From contig NZ_AUFT01000007.1 of the NCBI RefSeq assembly GCF_000426645.1, positions 124,001 through 188,000 on the forward strand: DNA of 64,000 bases, written 5' to 3'. The position numbers and the translations under genes were made by a program. The notes under the pieces were generated by a model. That model searched no databases, had not been told where the DNA came from, and saw nothing but the letters and a program-made list of their open reading frames with translations. Positions 51,097-59,814 of this stretch are shown here, piece after piece (within the stretch, counting starts at the first letter, position 1; each line of letters opens with the position of its first letter). Source of the DNA: Nakamurella lactea DSM 19367. GTDB lineage: Bacteria > Actinomycetota > Actinomycetes > Mycobacteriales > Nakamurellaceae.

Positions 51097-52776
51097 ATGT
51101 CCCAGCAAGTCGCGTCGCTGTTTCCCGCCGGTGCCGGTCCGGTGCCGGGTTCCGTCCACGAGCAGTATGTGGCCGAGCGACTCACCGAGGTGGGGAAGTT
51201 CGGGACGGAGACACTGGCCGACTGCGTCCGGCGGCATGCGGCCGAACGTGGTGACCGGCCGGCGTACAGCGCCGCCGGCGGGCTGTCGGTGACCTGGTCC
51301 GAACTCGACGACCTGTCCGGCCGGCTGGCCGCCCTGCTGGTCTCGCTCGGCATCGGGACCGGCGACCGGGTGGCGGTGTTCTATCCGGACGGCCCGGTGG
51401 TGCACGCCCTGTACCTGGCCACCGAGAAGGCCGGCGCCATCTCGATGGGGATCGGGCCGCGGGCCGGCCAGCTGGAGATGCGGCACCTGCTGTCGCTGTC
51501 CGGCGCCGACACCCTGGTGACCGCGCCCCGGCACAAGGGCGAGGACATGACCGAGCTGGTCGCCCGGCTGCGGGACGGCGGACTGCCGCTGCGGCATCAC
51601 CTGGTGATCGATCCGGAGTCGCCCGACCTGGTCACCGTCAACGGTGCCGCTCCCGCGGAGATCGACGGCGCCGAGCGCCGGCGGCTGCTGGCCGGCCGGG
51701 CGCTCGGGTTGGGCGACATCTTCCTGCTGAACTCGACCTCCGGTACCACCGGAATGCCGAAATGCGTTGTGCACCACCAGAATCGCTGGCGGTACTTCCA
51801 CAGCCAGGTGCTCCGGGCGGCCGAGTTCTCCGCCGACGACACCTGGCTGTCGCTGATCCCGTCACCCTACGGCTTCGGTATCTGGACCGCCCATGCGACG
51901 CCGATTCTGCTGGGCGCCCATACGGTGATGATGCCGAAGTTCGATGCGGGGCAGGCGGTCCGACTGATCGATTCCGAGCAGGCCACCGTGATGGCGGGCG
52001 TCACCACCCAGTTCATCATGATGCTGAACGCGCCGGAGATGGCGGACGCCGACCTCGGTTCGCTGCGCTGCCTGTTCACCGGCGGTGAGGCGATCCCGTA
52101 CGCCCGCGCGGAGCAGTTCGAGAAGCGGACCGGCGCCGCGGTGCTGAACTTCTACGGCTCGAACGAGACCGGAATGCTCAGCTACACCACGGCGGCCGAC
52201 TCCACCGAACGCCGGCTGGGCACCACCGGGCACGTGGTCGAGGACCTGCGAGTGCGACTGTTCGACGACGCCTTCGACGAGATTCCAGCAGCCGCCGGGA
52301 TTCCCGGACAGTCCGGCTGTCGCGGGCCGTCCACCAGCCTGGGCTATTACGCCGATCCGGAGGCCAACCGCAAGCTGTTCAGTCCGGACGGCTGGATGCT
52401 GACCGGCGACCTGTGCCTGATCGACGCCGACGGCTACCTGACGGTGGTCGGCCGCACCTCGGACTTCATCATCCGCGGCGGCAAGAACATCTCGGCGGCC
52501 GCGGTGGAGGAGCAGGTCGGCAGCCATCCGGCAGTAGCGCTGGTGGCCGCCGTCGGCGTGCCGGACGAGGTGTTCGGCGAGCGGGTCTGCGTGGTGGTCG
52601 AGTTGCACGACGGCGCGACCCTGCAGCTGCCGGAACTCCTTGCCCACCTGGAGTCACGGGGCGTGTCGAAGGATTCCTGGCCCGAGCGGCTGGAGATCGT
52701 CGATGCCATTCCGCAGTCCTCGGGCGGCAAGGTGGCCAAGGGCCAGCTGCGCAAGCAGTACGGCGCGGCGGGCTGA
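51097..52776 (+). CDS. Acyl-CoA synthetase, benzoate/CoA-ligase-like
   Basis: 559 residues. ATP loop NSTSGTTGMPKCVVH is near residue 212, adenylate motif YGSNETGML near 353, hinge RGGKNISAAAVEEQV near 461 and SSGGKVAKGQLRKQ near 541. Following a LIV-type importer, it probably activates the imported acid, which is the usual arrangement for import-and-CoA trapping. Note RGGKNIS where most relatives have GGENIS or GGFNVYP. ATG 51097 is preceded by GAGGG. A perfect 20-bp hairpin follows three bases after the stop. Confidence 0.85.
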   Translation: MSQQVASLFPAGAGPVPGSVHEQYVAERLTEVGKFGTETLADCVRRHAAERGDRPAYSAAGGLSVTWSELDDLSGRLAALLVSLGIGTGDRVAVFYPDGPVVHALYLATEKAGAISMGIGPRAGQLEMRHLLSLSGADTLVTAPRHKGEDMTELVARLRDGGLPLRHHLVIDPESPDLVTVNGAAPAEIDGAERRRLLAGRALGLGDIFLLNSTSGTTGMPKCVVHHQNRWRYFHSQVLRAAEFSADDTWLSLIPSPYGFGIWTAHATPILLGAHTVMMPKFDAGQAVRLIDSEQATVMAGVTTQFIMMLNAPEMADADLGSLRCLFTGGEAIPYARAEQFEKRTGAAVLNFYGSNETGMLSYTTAADSTERRLGTTGHVVEDLRVRLFDDAFDEIPAAAGIPGQSGCRGPSTSLGYYADPEANRKLFSPDGWMLTGDLCLIDADGYLTVVGRTSDFIIRGGKNISAAAVEEQVGSHPAVALVAAVGVPDEVFGERVCVVVELHDGATLQLPELLAHLESRGVSKDSWPERLEIVDAIPQSSGGKVAKGQLRKQYGAAG

Positions 52777-52778
52777 CG

Positions 52779-52840
52779 CCTTGCCGCGGCTCCGGACCGG
52801 GTCCGGTCCGGTCCGGAGCCGGTCCGGAGCCGCGGCAAGG
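52779..52840. terminator. Bidirectional terminator hairpin between convergent genes
   Basis: CCTTGCCGCGGCTCCGGACC (52779-52798) pairs perfectly with GGTCCGGAGCCGCGGCAAGG (52821-52840); the 22-base loop is itself made of GGTCCGG repeats. It starts three bases after the ligase stop and ends two bases before the stop of the facing SDR gene. No T-run is visible, as is common in actinobacteria. Confidence 0.85.
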
Positions 52841-52842
52841 GC

Positions 52843-53643
52843 TCAGGGTGTTGACGGCGGGGTGACGGCCAGGTGTCTGGCGGGAATCTCGCCGCCGCCG
52901 TCCACCAGCAGGTCGGTGCCGGTGACGTAGCCGGCCAGCGGTCCGGCCAGCAACAGGCAGGCATCTGCGATGTCATTCGGGGTGGCCATCCGTTGCAGCG
53001 GAATGGTTTTCGCGACCCGGTCCTGACCTGCCTCGTCGCCGTAGTACAGGTGCGACAGGTCGGTCCGCACCAGCCCGACCGTCACCTGGTTCACCCGCAC
53101 CTTGGGACCGAAGTCCATTCCGAGCGCCTTGGTCAGCATCGTCAGCCCGGCCTTGGCCGCGGCGTAGGCGGCGGTGTCCGGAGCCGGATCGCGGCCGGCA
53201 ACGCTGCCGATGTTGATGATCAGTCCGCCCGATTCCTGCTGCTGCATCACGGCGTTCGCCTGCTGCGCGACGTAGAACGGGGCCAGCAGGTTGAGCTCGA
53301 CGATCTTGGCGATGAACCTGGGCGAGACGGTGGCAGAGTCGGCGTTCGGCGCGCCGCCGGCGTTGTTCACCAGCAGATCGAGCCGGCCGAAGCGTTGGAC
53401 GGTGGCGGCTACCAGGGCCGCGCCCTGTTCCGGATCCCGGACGTCGGCCGCGATGAATACCGCTTCCCGGTCGGGTAGGTCGCCGGCGTCGGCCGTTCGA
53501 ATCGGCTGGGCGGGCGCGGTCCGGCCGCAGATCACCACCTCGGCGCCGGCAGCCAGCAGCCGCCGGGTGATCGCCGCGCCGATGCCCTTGGTGCCCCCGG
53601 TGACGATCGCAACCTGTCCGGCCAGCTCGGGTGTCGTCATCAT
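52843..53643 (-). CDS. Short-chain dehydrogenase/reductase
   Basis: 266 residues. TGGTKGIG near residue 17, NNAG near 96, and Ser/Tyr/Lys in NIGSVAGRDPAPDTAAYAAAK (two adjoining pieces) give a complete site. The C-terminal GYVTGTDLLVDGGGEIP is the normal family end. It probably oxidises a hydroxyl of a ring or 3-hydroxyacyl-CoA intermediate. It follows the FadA6-like gene by 20 bases in a minus-strand operon that begins at box 6. Two adjacent ATGs (53643 and 53640) are possible; the longer open frame overlaps fadA6 and is rejected. Confidence 0.82.
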   Translation of the reverse strand: MMTTPELAGQVAIVTGGTKGIGAAITRRLLAAGAEVVICGRTAPAQPIRTADAGDLPDREAVFIAADVRDPEQGAALVAATVQRFGRLDLLVNNAGGAPNADSATVSPRFIAKIVELNLLAPFYVAQQANAVMQQQESGGLIINIGSVAGRDPAPDTAAYAAAKAGLTMLTKALGMDFGPKVRVNQVTVGLVRTDLSHLYYGDEAGQDRVAKTIPLQRMATPNDIADACLLLAGPLAGYVTGTDLLVDGGGEIPARHLAVTPPSTP

Positions 53644-53663
53644 GGGACTGTTCGCTCCCGCAC

Positions 53664-54818
53664 TCACGCCAGGCGCTCGATGATCGTCACGTTCGCCTGT
53701 CCGCCGCCTTCGCACATGGTCTGCAGACCGTACCGCCCGCCGGTGCGCTCCAGCTCGTGCAGCAGGGTGGTCATCAGCCGGGCGCCGGTGGCCCCGAGCG
53801 GGTGCCCGAGCGCGATCGCACCGCCGTTCACGTTGACCTTGGCCGGATCGGCGCCGGTCTCCTTGAGCCAGGCGAGCACGACCGACGCGAACGCCTCGTT
53901 GATCTCCACCAGGTCGATGTCGTCCAGGCTCAACCCGGTGCGGGACAACGCATGTTCGGTGGCCGGGATGGGAGCGGTGAGCATCCACACCGGATCCGCG
54001 CCGCGCACCGAGAGGTGGTGGATCCGGGCGCGCGGGGTGACCCCGTGCTCCGCGACGGCCTTCTCACTCATCACCAGCAGGGCCGCCGACCCGTCGCAGA
54101 TCTGACTGGCCATCGCGGCGGTGACCCGGCCGCCGGGAGTCAGCGGCTCAAGGGCAGCCATCTTCTCGGCCGAGGTGTCGGCCCGCGGGCAGGTGTCGAC
54201 GGTCGCCTCACCCAACGGCAGGATCTCGCGGTCGAACCGGCCCTCGGTGATCGCCTGCAGAGCCCGCCGATGGCTTTCCAGGGCGAATGCCTCCATGTCC
54301 TCGCGGCTGGCGCCCCACTTCTCGGCGATCATCTCCGCGGACCGGAACTGCGTCACCGGCTCGGTCCCGTACCGGCGCTGCCATCCGACCGAACCGCTGA
54401 ACGGATCGTCGAAGCCGTACTGCTGTCCGGCGAACATCGCGGCCGAGATCGGGATGGCGCTCATGTTCTGCACGCCGCCGGCCACCACGACGTCGGCAGT
54501 CCCGGACATCACCGCCTGGGCGGCGAAGTGCACTGCCTGCTGCGACGATCCGCACTGTCGGTCGATGGTCACCCCCGGCACGTGGTCCGGCAGCCCGGCA
54601 GCCAGCCAGGCGGTTCTGGCGATGTCGCCGGACTGCGGCCCGATGGTGTCGACGCAGCCGAACACCACGTCCTCGACGGCGGCCGGGTCGATGCCGGACG
54701 AGTCCATCAATCCGCGCAGAACGTGACCGCCGAGATCCGCTGGGTGCACGGCGGCCAGCGGACCCTTGCGCCGGGTGACCGGCGTCCGGACCGCATCGAC
54801 GATATATGCCTCGGTCAT
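53664..54818 (-). CDS. fadA6: FadA6-like thiolase
   Basis: 384 residues, closely like M. tuberculosis FadA6 (Rv3556c) in memory: EAYIVDAVRTPV, VTIDRQCGSSQQAVHFAAQA with the nucleophile near residue 90, VVAGGVQNMSAIPIS, QFRSAEMIAEKWG, GADPVWMLTAPIPATEHAL and the end GLQTMCEGGGQANVTIIERL, all in short pieces. FadA6 acts late in C/D-ring degradation, in the KstR2 regulon, releasing acetyl-CoA by thiolysis. ATG 54818 has AAGGAGG eight bases upstream, so the open frame to 54887 is not used. It is divergent from the FadD3-like gene across box 6. Confidence 0.9.
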   Translation of the reverse strand: MTEAYIVDAVRTPVTRRKGPLAAVHPADLGGHVLRGLMDSSGIDPAAVEDVVFGCVDTIGPQSGDIARTAWLAAGLPDHVPGVTIDRQCGSSQQAVHFAAQAVMSGTADVVVAGGVQNMSAIPISAAMFAGQQYGFDDPFSGSVGWQRRYGTEPVTQFRSAEMIAEKWGASREDMEAFALESHRRALQAITEGRFDREILPLGEATVDTCPRADTSAEKMAALEPLTPGGRVTAAMASQICDGSAALLVMSEKAVAEHGVTPRARIHHLSVRGADPVWMLTAPIPATEHALSRTGLSLDDIDLVEINEAFASVVLAWLKETGADPAKVNVNGGAIALGHPLGATGARLMTTLLHELERTGGRYGLQTMCEGGGQANVTIIERLA

Positions 54819-54898
54819 CGGCGCTTCCTCCTTGAAGACGATGATGCCCGCAATCCGCCGCGAACGGGTGGCCGGGCCCACGGACATCTGCCGCTAGT

Positions 54899-54916
54899 CT
54901 AGCAAGCGCTTGGTTG
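54899..54916. promoter_or_regulatory. KstR2-like operator, box 6
   Basis: CTAGCAAGCGCTTGGTTG, one mismatch to the 18-bp palindrome and full core match. It lies in the 155-base divergent gap between fadA6-like and fadD3-like genes, two genes whose mycobacterial relatives are also KstR2-controlled. Confidence 0.78.
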
Positions 54917-54973
54917 GTCAGCTAGCATGAGCCGATGGGATTCCGTGATGGCACGATGACACAGGAGGCACGG

Positions 54974-56644
54974 GTGACGGCGATCGATCCGACGGGGTTG
55001 TCGACCATTCCGGCCTGCCTGCGGTCGGCCGCCGTTGACGCGCCCGATGTCGAAGCCATTGTCGACGGCGAGGTCCGGCTCACCTTCGCCCAACTGGACG
55101 CCGAGGTCACCCGGTTCGCCAGGGCAGCAGTCGCCCGTGGTCTGCAGCCGGGCGATCGGGCCATCGTCTGGGCGCCGAACAGCGCGCGATGGGTGGTTTC
55201 CGCTCTCGGCATCATGGCCGCCGGCGGCATTCTGGTGCCGATCAACACCCGCTTCAAGGGCGAGGAGGCCCGGTACGCCATTGAGAAGGTCCGGGCCGCC
55301 ATGGTGGTGCTCGACGACTCCTTCCTCGGCAACGGATATCTGCAGATGCTCAGGGGAGACTCCGCCGATGCGGCTGCCGGTCCGTCCCGGCCGACCGCGG
55401 AGCGCCCGGTCCCGGCCGTGCCGCACGTGCACACCGTTGTCCTGCTCGACGCTGCGCCGGCCAAGGCCGCTGCCGACATCGGTACCGGTGCCGCCGCCGA
55501 GGCGGAACCGGCCCTGTCGTACGAGCAGTTCCTGGCCGGTGCCGCCGAAACCCCGGTCGGGGAGATCGACGCCCGGATCGACGCGCTCTCGCCGGACGAC
55601 GTTGCCGACATCCTTTTCACCTCGGGGACCACCGGATACCCCAAGGGTGCCATGGTGACTCATCGATCCAACCTGTTGGTCGACCTGGCCTGGTCGGACA
55701 TGACCGGATTGTTGCGGGCCGATCGTTACCTGTTGATCAACCCGTTCTTCCACAGCTTCGGCTACCGGGCCGGTGTGCTCGCCTGCCTGATCCGCCGGGC
55801 CACCATGCTGCCGATGGCGACCTTCGATGTGCCGGCAACGCTGCGGCTGATCGAGACCGAACGGGTCACGGTCTTCCCGGGAGCTCCGACGGTGTACACC
55901 TCCCTGCTGGACCATCCCGACTTCGCCGACCACGATCTGAGCTCGGTCCGGCTGGCCGTCACCGGCGCGACCGTCGTGCCGGTACCGCTGCTGCACCGGA
56001 TGCGTGACGAACTCGGTTTCCGGGATGTGATCACCGCCTACGGGCTCACCGAAACCTGTGGTACCGCTACGGTCTGCCCGCCGGACACCGATGAGCACCG
56101 GATCTCCACCAGCTGCGGCATCGCCATTCCCGGTACCGAGGTGCGGATCGTCGGGTCGGATGGCATCGAAGTGCCGGTCGAGCAGATCGGCGAGGTGCAC
56201 GTCCGCGGCTACAACGTGATGCTCGGCTACTTCGAGGACGAGGCGGCGACCGCCGCCGCCGTCGACACCGACGGCTGGATGCACACCGGCGATGTCGGGT
56301 GGATGGATGCCGACGGTTACCTGCGGATCACCGACCGGATCAAGGATGTGGTGATGGTCGGCGGCTTCAATGTCTACCCGGCCGAGGTCGAGCGGATCAT
56401 TCGCGAACACCCGGCCGTCTCCGACGTTGCGGTGGTCGGCGAGCCGGACGAACGGCTCGGTGAGGTGACCAGCGCGTACGTGCAACTGCGGGCGGGCGCC
56501 GTTGTCACCGAGGGCGAGCTGCTGGAGTTCTGCCGCGGAAAGATGGCGAACTTCAAGCAGCCGAGGCGGATCGCCTTCATCACCGAGCTTCCGCGAACTC
56601 CCAGCGGCAAGATCCAGAAGTTCAAGCTGGCCACCGACTCCTGA
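54974..56644 (+). CDS. fadD3: FadD3-like HIP-CoA synthetase
   Basis: 556 residues. Closely patterned on mycobacterial FadD3, which attaches CoA to the indanedione propanoate (HIP) left after A/B-ring removal. The matching blocks are FTSGTTGYPKGA near residue 214, LLINPFFHSFGYRAGVLACL, PGAPTVYTSLLDHPDF, RLAVTGATVVPVPLL, AYGLTETCG near 355, RIKDVVMVGGFNVYPAEVE near 455 and PSGKIQKFKL near 543. An insert near residues 115-160, rich in Asp/Ala, is not in FadD3. GTG 54974 is chosen because AGGAGG (54963-54968) lies five bases upstream; ATG 54935 and 54956 are in-frame alternatives. Confidence 0.87.
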   Translation: MTAIDPTGLSTIPACLRSAAVDAPDVEAIVDGEVRLTFAQLDAEVTRFARAAVARGLQPGDRAIVWAPNSARWVVSALGIMAAGGILVPINTRFKGEEARYAIEKVRAAMVVLDDSFLGNGYLQMLRGDSADAAAGPSRPTAERPVPAVPHVHTVVLLDAAPAKAAADIGTGAAAEAEPALSYEQFLAGAAETPVGEIDARIDALSPDDVADILFTSGTTGYPKGAMVTHRSNLLVDLAWSDMTGLLRADRYLLINPFFHSFGYRAGVLACLIRRATMLPMATFDVPATLRLIETERVTVFPGAPTVYTSLLDHPDFADHDLSSVRLAVTGATVVPVPLLHRMRDELGFRDVITAYGLTETCGTATVCPPDTDEHRISTSCGIAIPGTEVRIVGSDGIEVPVEQIGEVHVRGYNVMLGYFEDEAATAAAVDTDGWMHTGDVGWMDADGYLRITDRIKDVVMVGGFNVYPAEVERIIREHPAVSDVAVVGEPDERLGEVTSAYVQLRAGAVVTEGELLEFCRGKMANFKQPRRIAFITELPRTPSGKIQKFKLATDS

Positions 56645-56709
56645 CCAGGGCCGGCCCCGCGGCAGCCGCTCGGCGCCGCCTTTCCATCACTCAATCTCAA
56701 GGAGCACCG

Positions 56710-57930
56710 ATGTCAGAAGCCGTGATCGTCGCCGCCGCACGATCGCCGATCGGGCGTGCGTTCAAAGGATCGCTGACGTCGCTGCGGGCCGACGACATGG
56801 CGGTCGCCATGGTCCGGGCCGCGCTGGCCCAGGTGCCGGAGTTGGATCCGCACACCGTCGACGATCTGATGCTCGGCTGCGCCCAGCCGGCCGGTGAGCA
56901 GGGCTACGGCCTGGCCCGGGTGGTCGCGGTGGCCGCCGGGCTGGACGACGTGCCGGGCACCACCGTGCAGCGCTACTGCGCGTCCAGCCTGCAGACCACC
57001 AGAATGGCGTTGCACGCGATCAAGGCCGGCGAGGCCCAGGTGCTGATCTCGGCCGGCGCCGAGGCGGTGTCCCGATTCGCCCAGGGCAAGTCCGACGGCA
57101 TGCCGGACACCCGCAACCCGTTGTTCGCCGAGGCGGCCGAGCGCACCGCGGCCCGTGCCCTCGGTGGCTCTCCGGACTGGACCGACCCGCGCGAATCCGG
57201 CGCCCTGCCTGATGTCTACATCGCGATGGGCGAGACGGCCGAGAACGTGGCGGAGTTCCGCGGGATCAGCCGGCAGGCGCAGGACGAGTTCGGCGCACTG
57301 TCCCAGCAGCGGGCCCAGCGGGCGATCGAGGCCGGGTTCTTCGACCTCGACATCACCCCGCTGACGCTGGCCGACGGCACGGTGATCGGCAAGGACGACG
57401 GCCCCCGCAAGGGCGTCACCGTCGAAGGTCTGGCCGGGTTGAAGCCGGCCTTCCGACCGGACGGCACGGTGACGGCCGGGAACTGCTGCGGGTTGAACGA
57501 CGGCGCCGCCGCGCTGGTCGTGATGTCCGACAGCAGGGCCACCGAACTGGGGCTGACGCCGCTGGCACGGGTGGTGTCCACCGGCGTGTCCGCGCTGTCG
57601 CCGGAGATCATGGGTCTCGGCCCGGTGGAGGCCTCCCGACGCGCCCTGGCCAATGCCGGGATGTCCATCGGTGACCTGGATCTGATCGAGATCAACGAGG
57701 CGTTCGCCGCTCAGGTGCTGCCCACCATCGACGACCTGAAGATCGATCCGGACCGGGTCAACGTGCACGGCGGAGCGATCGCCCTCGGGCACCCGTTCGG
57801 CCAGACCGGGGCGCGGATGACGACCACCCTGATCAACGGTCTGCGGTTCACCGACGGCCAGTTCGGGCTGGAGACCATGTGCACGGCCGGCGGCCAGGGG
57901 ATGGCCATGATCATCGAGCGGCTGTCCTGA
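56710..57930 (+). CDS. Acetyl-CoA C-acyltransferase (thiolase)
   Basis: 406 residues. The nucleophile is in TVQRYCASSLQTTRMA near residue 90; EINEAFAAQVLP near 324 and GGAIALGHPFGQTGAR near 353 carry the catalytic His-containing loops, and MCTAGGQGMAMIIERL the C-terminal Cys. An ordinary degradative thiolase resembling several mycobacterial FadA proteins, less specific in pattern than the FadA5- and FadA6-like enzymes. ATG 56710 has AAGGAG six bases upstream. Co-transcribed with the FadD3-like gene (65-base gap). Confidence 0.87.
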   Translation: MSEAVIVAAARSPIGRAFKGSLTSLRADDMAVAMVRAALAQVPELDPHTVDDLMLGCAQPAGEQGYGLARVVAVAAGLDDVPGTTVQRYCASSLQTTRMALHAIKAGEAQVLISAGAEAVSRFAQGKSDGMPDTRNPLFAEAAERTAARALGGSPDWTDPRESGALPDVYIAMGETAENVAEFRGISRQAQDEFGALSQQRAQRAIEAGFFDLDITPLTLADGTVIGKDDGPRKGVTVEGLAGLKPAFRPDGTVTAGNCCGLNDGAAALVVMSDSRATELGLTPLARVVSTGVSALSPEIMGLGPVEASRRALANAGMSIGDLDLIEINEAFAAQVLPTIDDLKIDPDRVNVHGGAIALGHPFGQTGARMTTTLINGLRFTDGQFGLETMCTAGGQGMAMIIERLS

Positions 57931-57966
57931 GATGAGATCGGGGCGGTCGGCCCGGGAGGAGAACGG

Positions 57967-58596
57967 ATGACGCGGCTTCCACCACCACAGGTGTACGAGA
58001 TCGACGGCGTGGTACCGGTTGTCGACCCGTCCAGTTTCGTTCATCCGACCGCGGTGCTGATCGGCGATGTGCTGATCGGACCCGATTGCTACATCGGTCC
58101 GGGTGCGACGTTGCGCGGCGACATGGGCCGGATCCGGATCGAGCAGGGTGCCAATGTGCAGGACAATTGCGTGCTGCACTGCTTTCCCGGCCGGGAGACG
58201 GTGGTCGAGACCGAGGGGCACATCGGTCACCTGGCGATGCTGCACGGCTGCCGGATCGGGGCCGGGGTGCTGGTCGGTATCGGCGCTGTGGTGATGGACG
58301 GGGTGGTGATCGGTGAGCGATCGTTCGTCGGTGCGCACAGTTTCGTGCCGGCCGACCTGCAGATCGGCCCCGGTCGGCTGGTGGTCGGTAGTCCGGCGAA
58401 GGACAAGCGCGCCCTGACCGAGGCAGAGATGACCTGGAAGGCCAACGGCACCAGGACGTATCAGGAACTGGCCAGGCGCTCGCTGGCCACCATGCGGCCG
58501 GTCACGGCGCTCACCGAGCTACCGGACGGGCCGCGGGAACTCGGCGTCACCGTCGCCACTGCCGTGCCACTGCGTGAGTTCCGCGCCCGCACCTGA
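57967..58596 (+). CDS. Left-handed beta-helix hexapeptide protein, PaaY/CaiE-like
   Basis: 209 residues. Repeated hexapeptide turns start near residue 20 (HPTAVLIGDVLIGPDCYIGPGA). GANVQDNCVLHCFPGRETVVE, HIGHLAMLHGC and FVGAHSFVPA supply the three histidines that bind metal in gamma-carbonic-anhydrase-like proteins. The C-terminal helix has AEMTWKANGTRTYQELA, as in PaaY. PaaY is a thioesterase in phenylacetate breakdown and CaiE supports carnitine-CoA enzymes, so a CoA-salvage or housekeeping role in the catabolic operon is likely. ATG 57967 follows GGGAGGAG. Confidence 0.82.
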   Translation: MTRLPPPQVYEIDGVVPVVDPSSFVHPTAVLIGDVLIGPDCYIGPGATLRGDMGRIRIEQGANVQDNCVLHCFPGRETVVETEGHIGHLAMLHGCRIGAGVLVGIGAVVMDGVVIGERSFVGAHSFVPADLQIGPGRLVVGSPAKDKRALTEAEMTWKANGTRTYQELARRSLATMRPVTALTELPDGPRELGVTVATAVPLREFRART

Positions 58597-58643
58597 CCCC
58601 CACCCCCCGCCCGCGCGGTCCGAAGGGGATGGGAGCCCGTCCG

Positions 58644-59681
58644 TCAGCCCAATCGGGCCGCCTGCCGCAACGCCTGTGCGGCCAGCCCGGCCGCCTGGTC
58701 GCCGAACGACTCCGGCGTCCGATCGGTGATCCCCGTTGTGCCACCCCGCATCCGGGAGTACACGCCCTCGACGATGCAGGCGGTCTTCCACCAGTTGAAC
58801 GCCAGGTAGTAGTCCAGCGCGGCCGGGGAGTCGCCGGTCGCCGCGCAATAGCGGTGCAGCAGTTCCGATCGTGACGAGAACCCCGGCTCGATCGTCGGCG
58901 GTGAATGCAAGGCGGTGTGCACGTCGCCCGGCTCGGCCCAGTAGACCAGGAACTGACCGAGATCGGCCAGCGGGTCACCGACCGTTGTCAGCTCCCAGTC
59001 GAGCACGCCGAGCACGGTGGTTCCGGAACCGGACGGCGCCAGCAGACAGTTGTCCAGCCGGTAGTCGCCGTGCACGATGCTCGTCCGGCGCTGCTGGGGT
59101 GCCCGCTCGACCAGGAGCGCATGCGCCTGGGCCAGCTCCGGCAGCGCCCGGGTGCTGGTCCGCTGCCAGTTCGCCTCCCAGCGCCGCAGCTGACGCTGCA
59201 GGTAGTCGGTGCGGTCGGCGAGCGCGCCAAGGCCGAGCAGGCTCGGGTCGACCCCGTGCAGGGCGACCAGGGTATCGATCAGTGCCGGCCCGACGGCCGC
59301 GCGTTCGACCACCGGCAATTCCGCCCGGACCCCGTCGGGGTCGCGCAGTACCAGTCCGTCCAGGAACTCCAGCACGATGAACGGCGCGCCGGTGACGGCG
59401 TCGTCATCGCAGACGGCGAGCACCTCGGGTACCGGGACCCGGCCGGCCAGGGCGCGCAGCAGTCGCGCCTCCCGTAGTACGTCGTGGGCGCTACCGGCGT
59501 GCTCGCCGAGCGGCGGACGTCGCAGGATCCAGCGTCGGCGGTCGGCGTCGGTCACCTCGAAGGTGAGGTTGGACCGGCCGCCGGTGATCCGCCGGAAATC
59601 CAGCGGCAGGGTGAGCGGGGCGAGTCGGTCGGCGAGCCACCCGGGAACCCCAGCCGAAATGCCGAGCTCGATTGCGGTGAT
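58644..59681 (-). CDS. APH-fold phosphotransferase, ACAD10 N-domain type, with apparent ATC start
   Basis: 345 residues if begun at ATC 59681. The kinase-like core has FRRITGGRSNLTFEVTD (nucleotide loop) near residue 35, IVHGDYRLDNCLL near 198 (catalytic loop) and GVLDWELTTVGDPLADLG near 221 (metal-binding Asp). This is the subgroup related to the N-terminal part of ACAD10/11, often found with acyl-CoA dehydrogenases. The frame is open to a TAG at 59691-59693, and no ATG, GTG or TTG occurs before the nucleotide loop. AGGAGG lies five bases before ATC 59681. GTG 59555 would delete the loop. Confidence 0.75.
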   Translation of the reverse strand: MTAIELGISAGVPGWLADRLAPLTLPLDFRRITGGRSNLTFEVTDADRRRWILRRPPLGEHAGSAHDVLREARLLRALAGRVPVPEVLAVCDDDAVTGAPFIVLEFLDGLVLRDPDGVRAELPVVERAAVGPALIDTLVALHGVDPSLLGLGALADRTDYLQRQLRRWEANWQRTSTRALPELAQAHALLVERAPQQRRTSIVHGDYRLDNCLLAPSGSGTTVLGVLDWELTTVGDPLADLGQFLVYWAEPGDVHTALHSPPTIEPGFSSRSELLHRYCAATGDSPAALDYYLAFNWWKTACIVEGVYSRMRGGTTGITDRTPESFGDQAAGLAAQALRQAARLG

Positions 59682-59742
59682 GACGCCCTCCTAGGGAATC
59701 CTGGCGGCTCGGGATCTGCCCGGCAACGCCGATGCCGAAAGG

Positions 59743-59760
59743 GTAGCAAGCGCTTGGTTG
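59743..59760. promoter_or_regulatory. KstR2-like operator, box 7
   Basis: GTAGCAAGCGCTTGGTTG, two end mismatches to the 18-bp palindrome but a full match to the 14-bp core. A good -10 element, TATAGT (59766-59771), lies just after it on the plus strand, so the box would occupy the -35 region of the second LIV operon. It may also control the divergent kinase-fold gene. Confidence 0.72.
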
Positions 59761-59814
59761 GCAGGTATAGTCTTCGCGGAGCGGCGTCGGCGCCGCGCAG
59801 CGAGGAGGTGGCCG

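Noticed and set aside
59553-59555. GTG as the start of the kinase-fold gene
   Set aside because: It would remove the conserved nucleotide loop, which is encoded in the same frame just upstream behind a perfect ribosome site.
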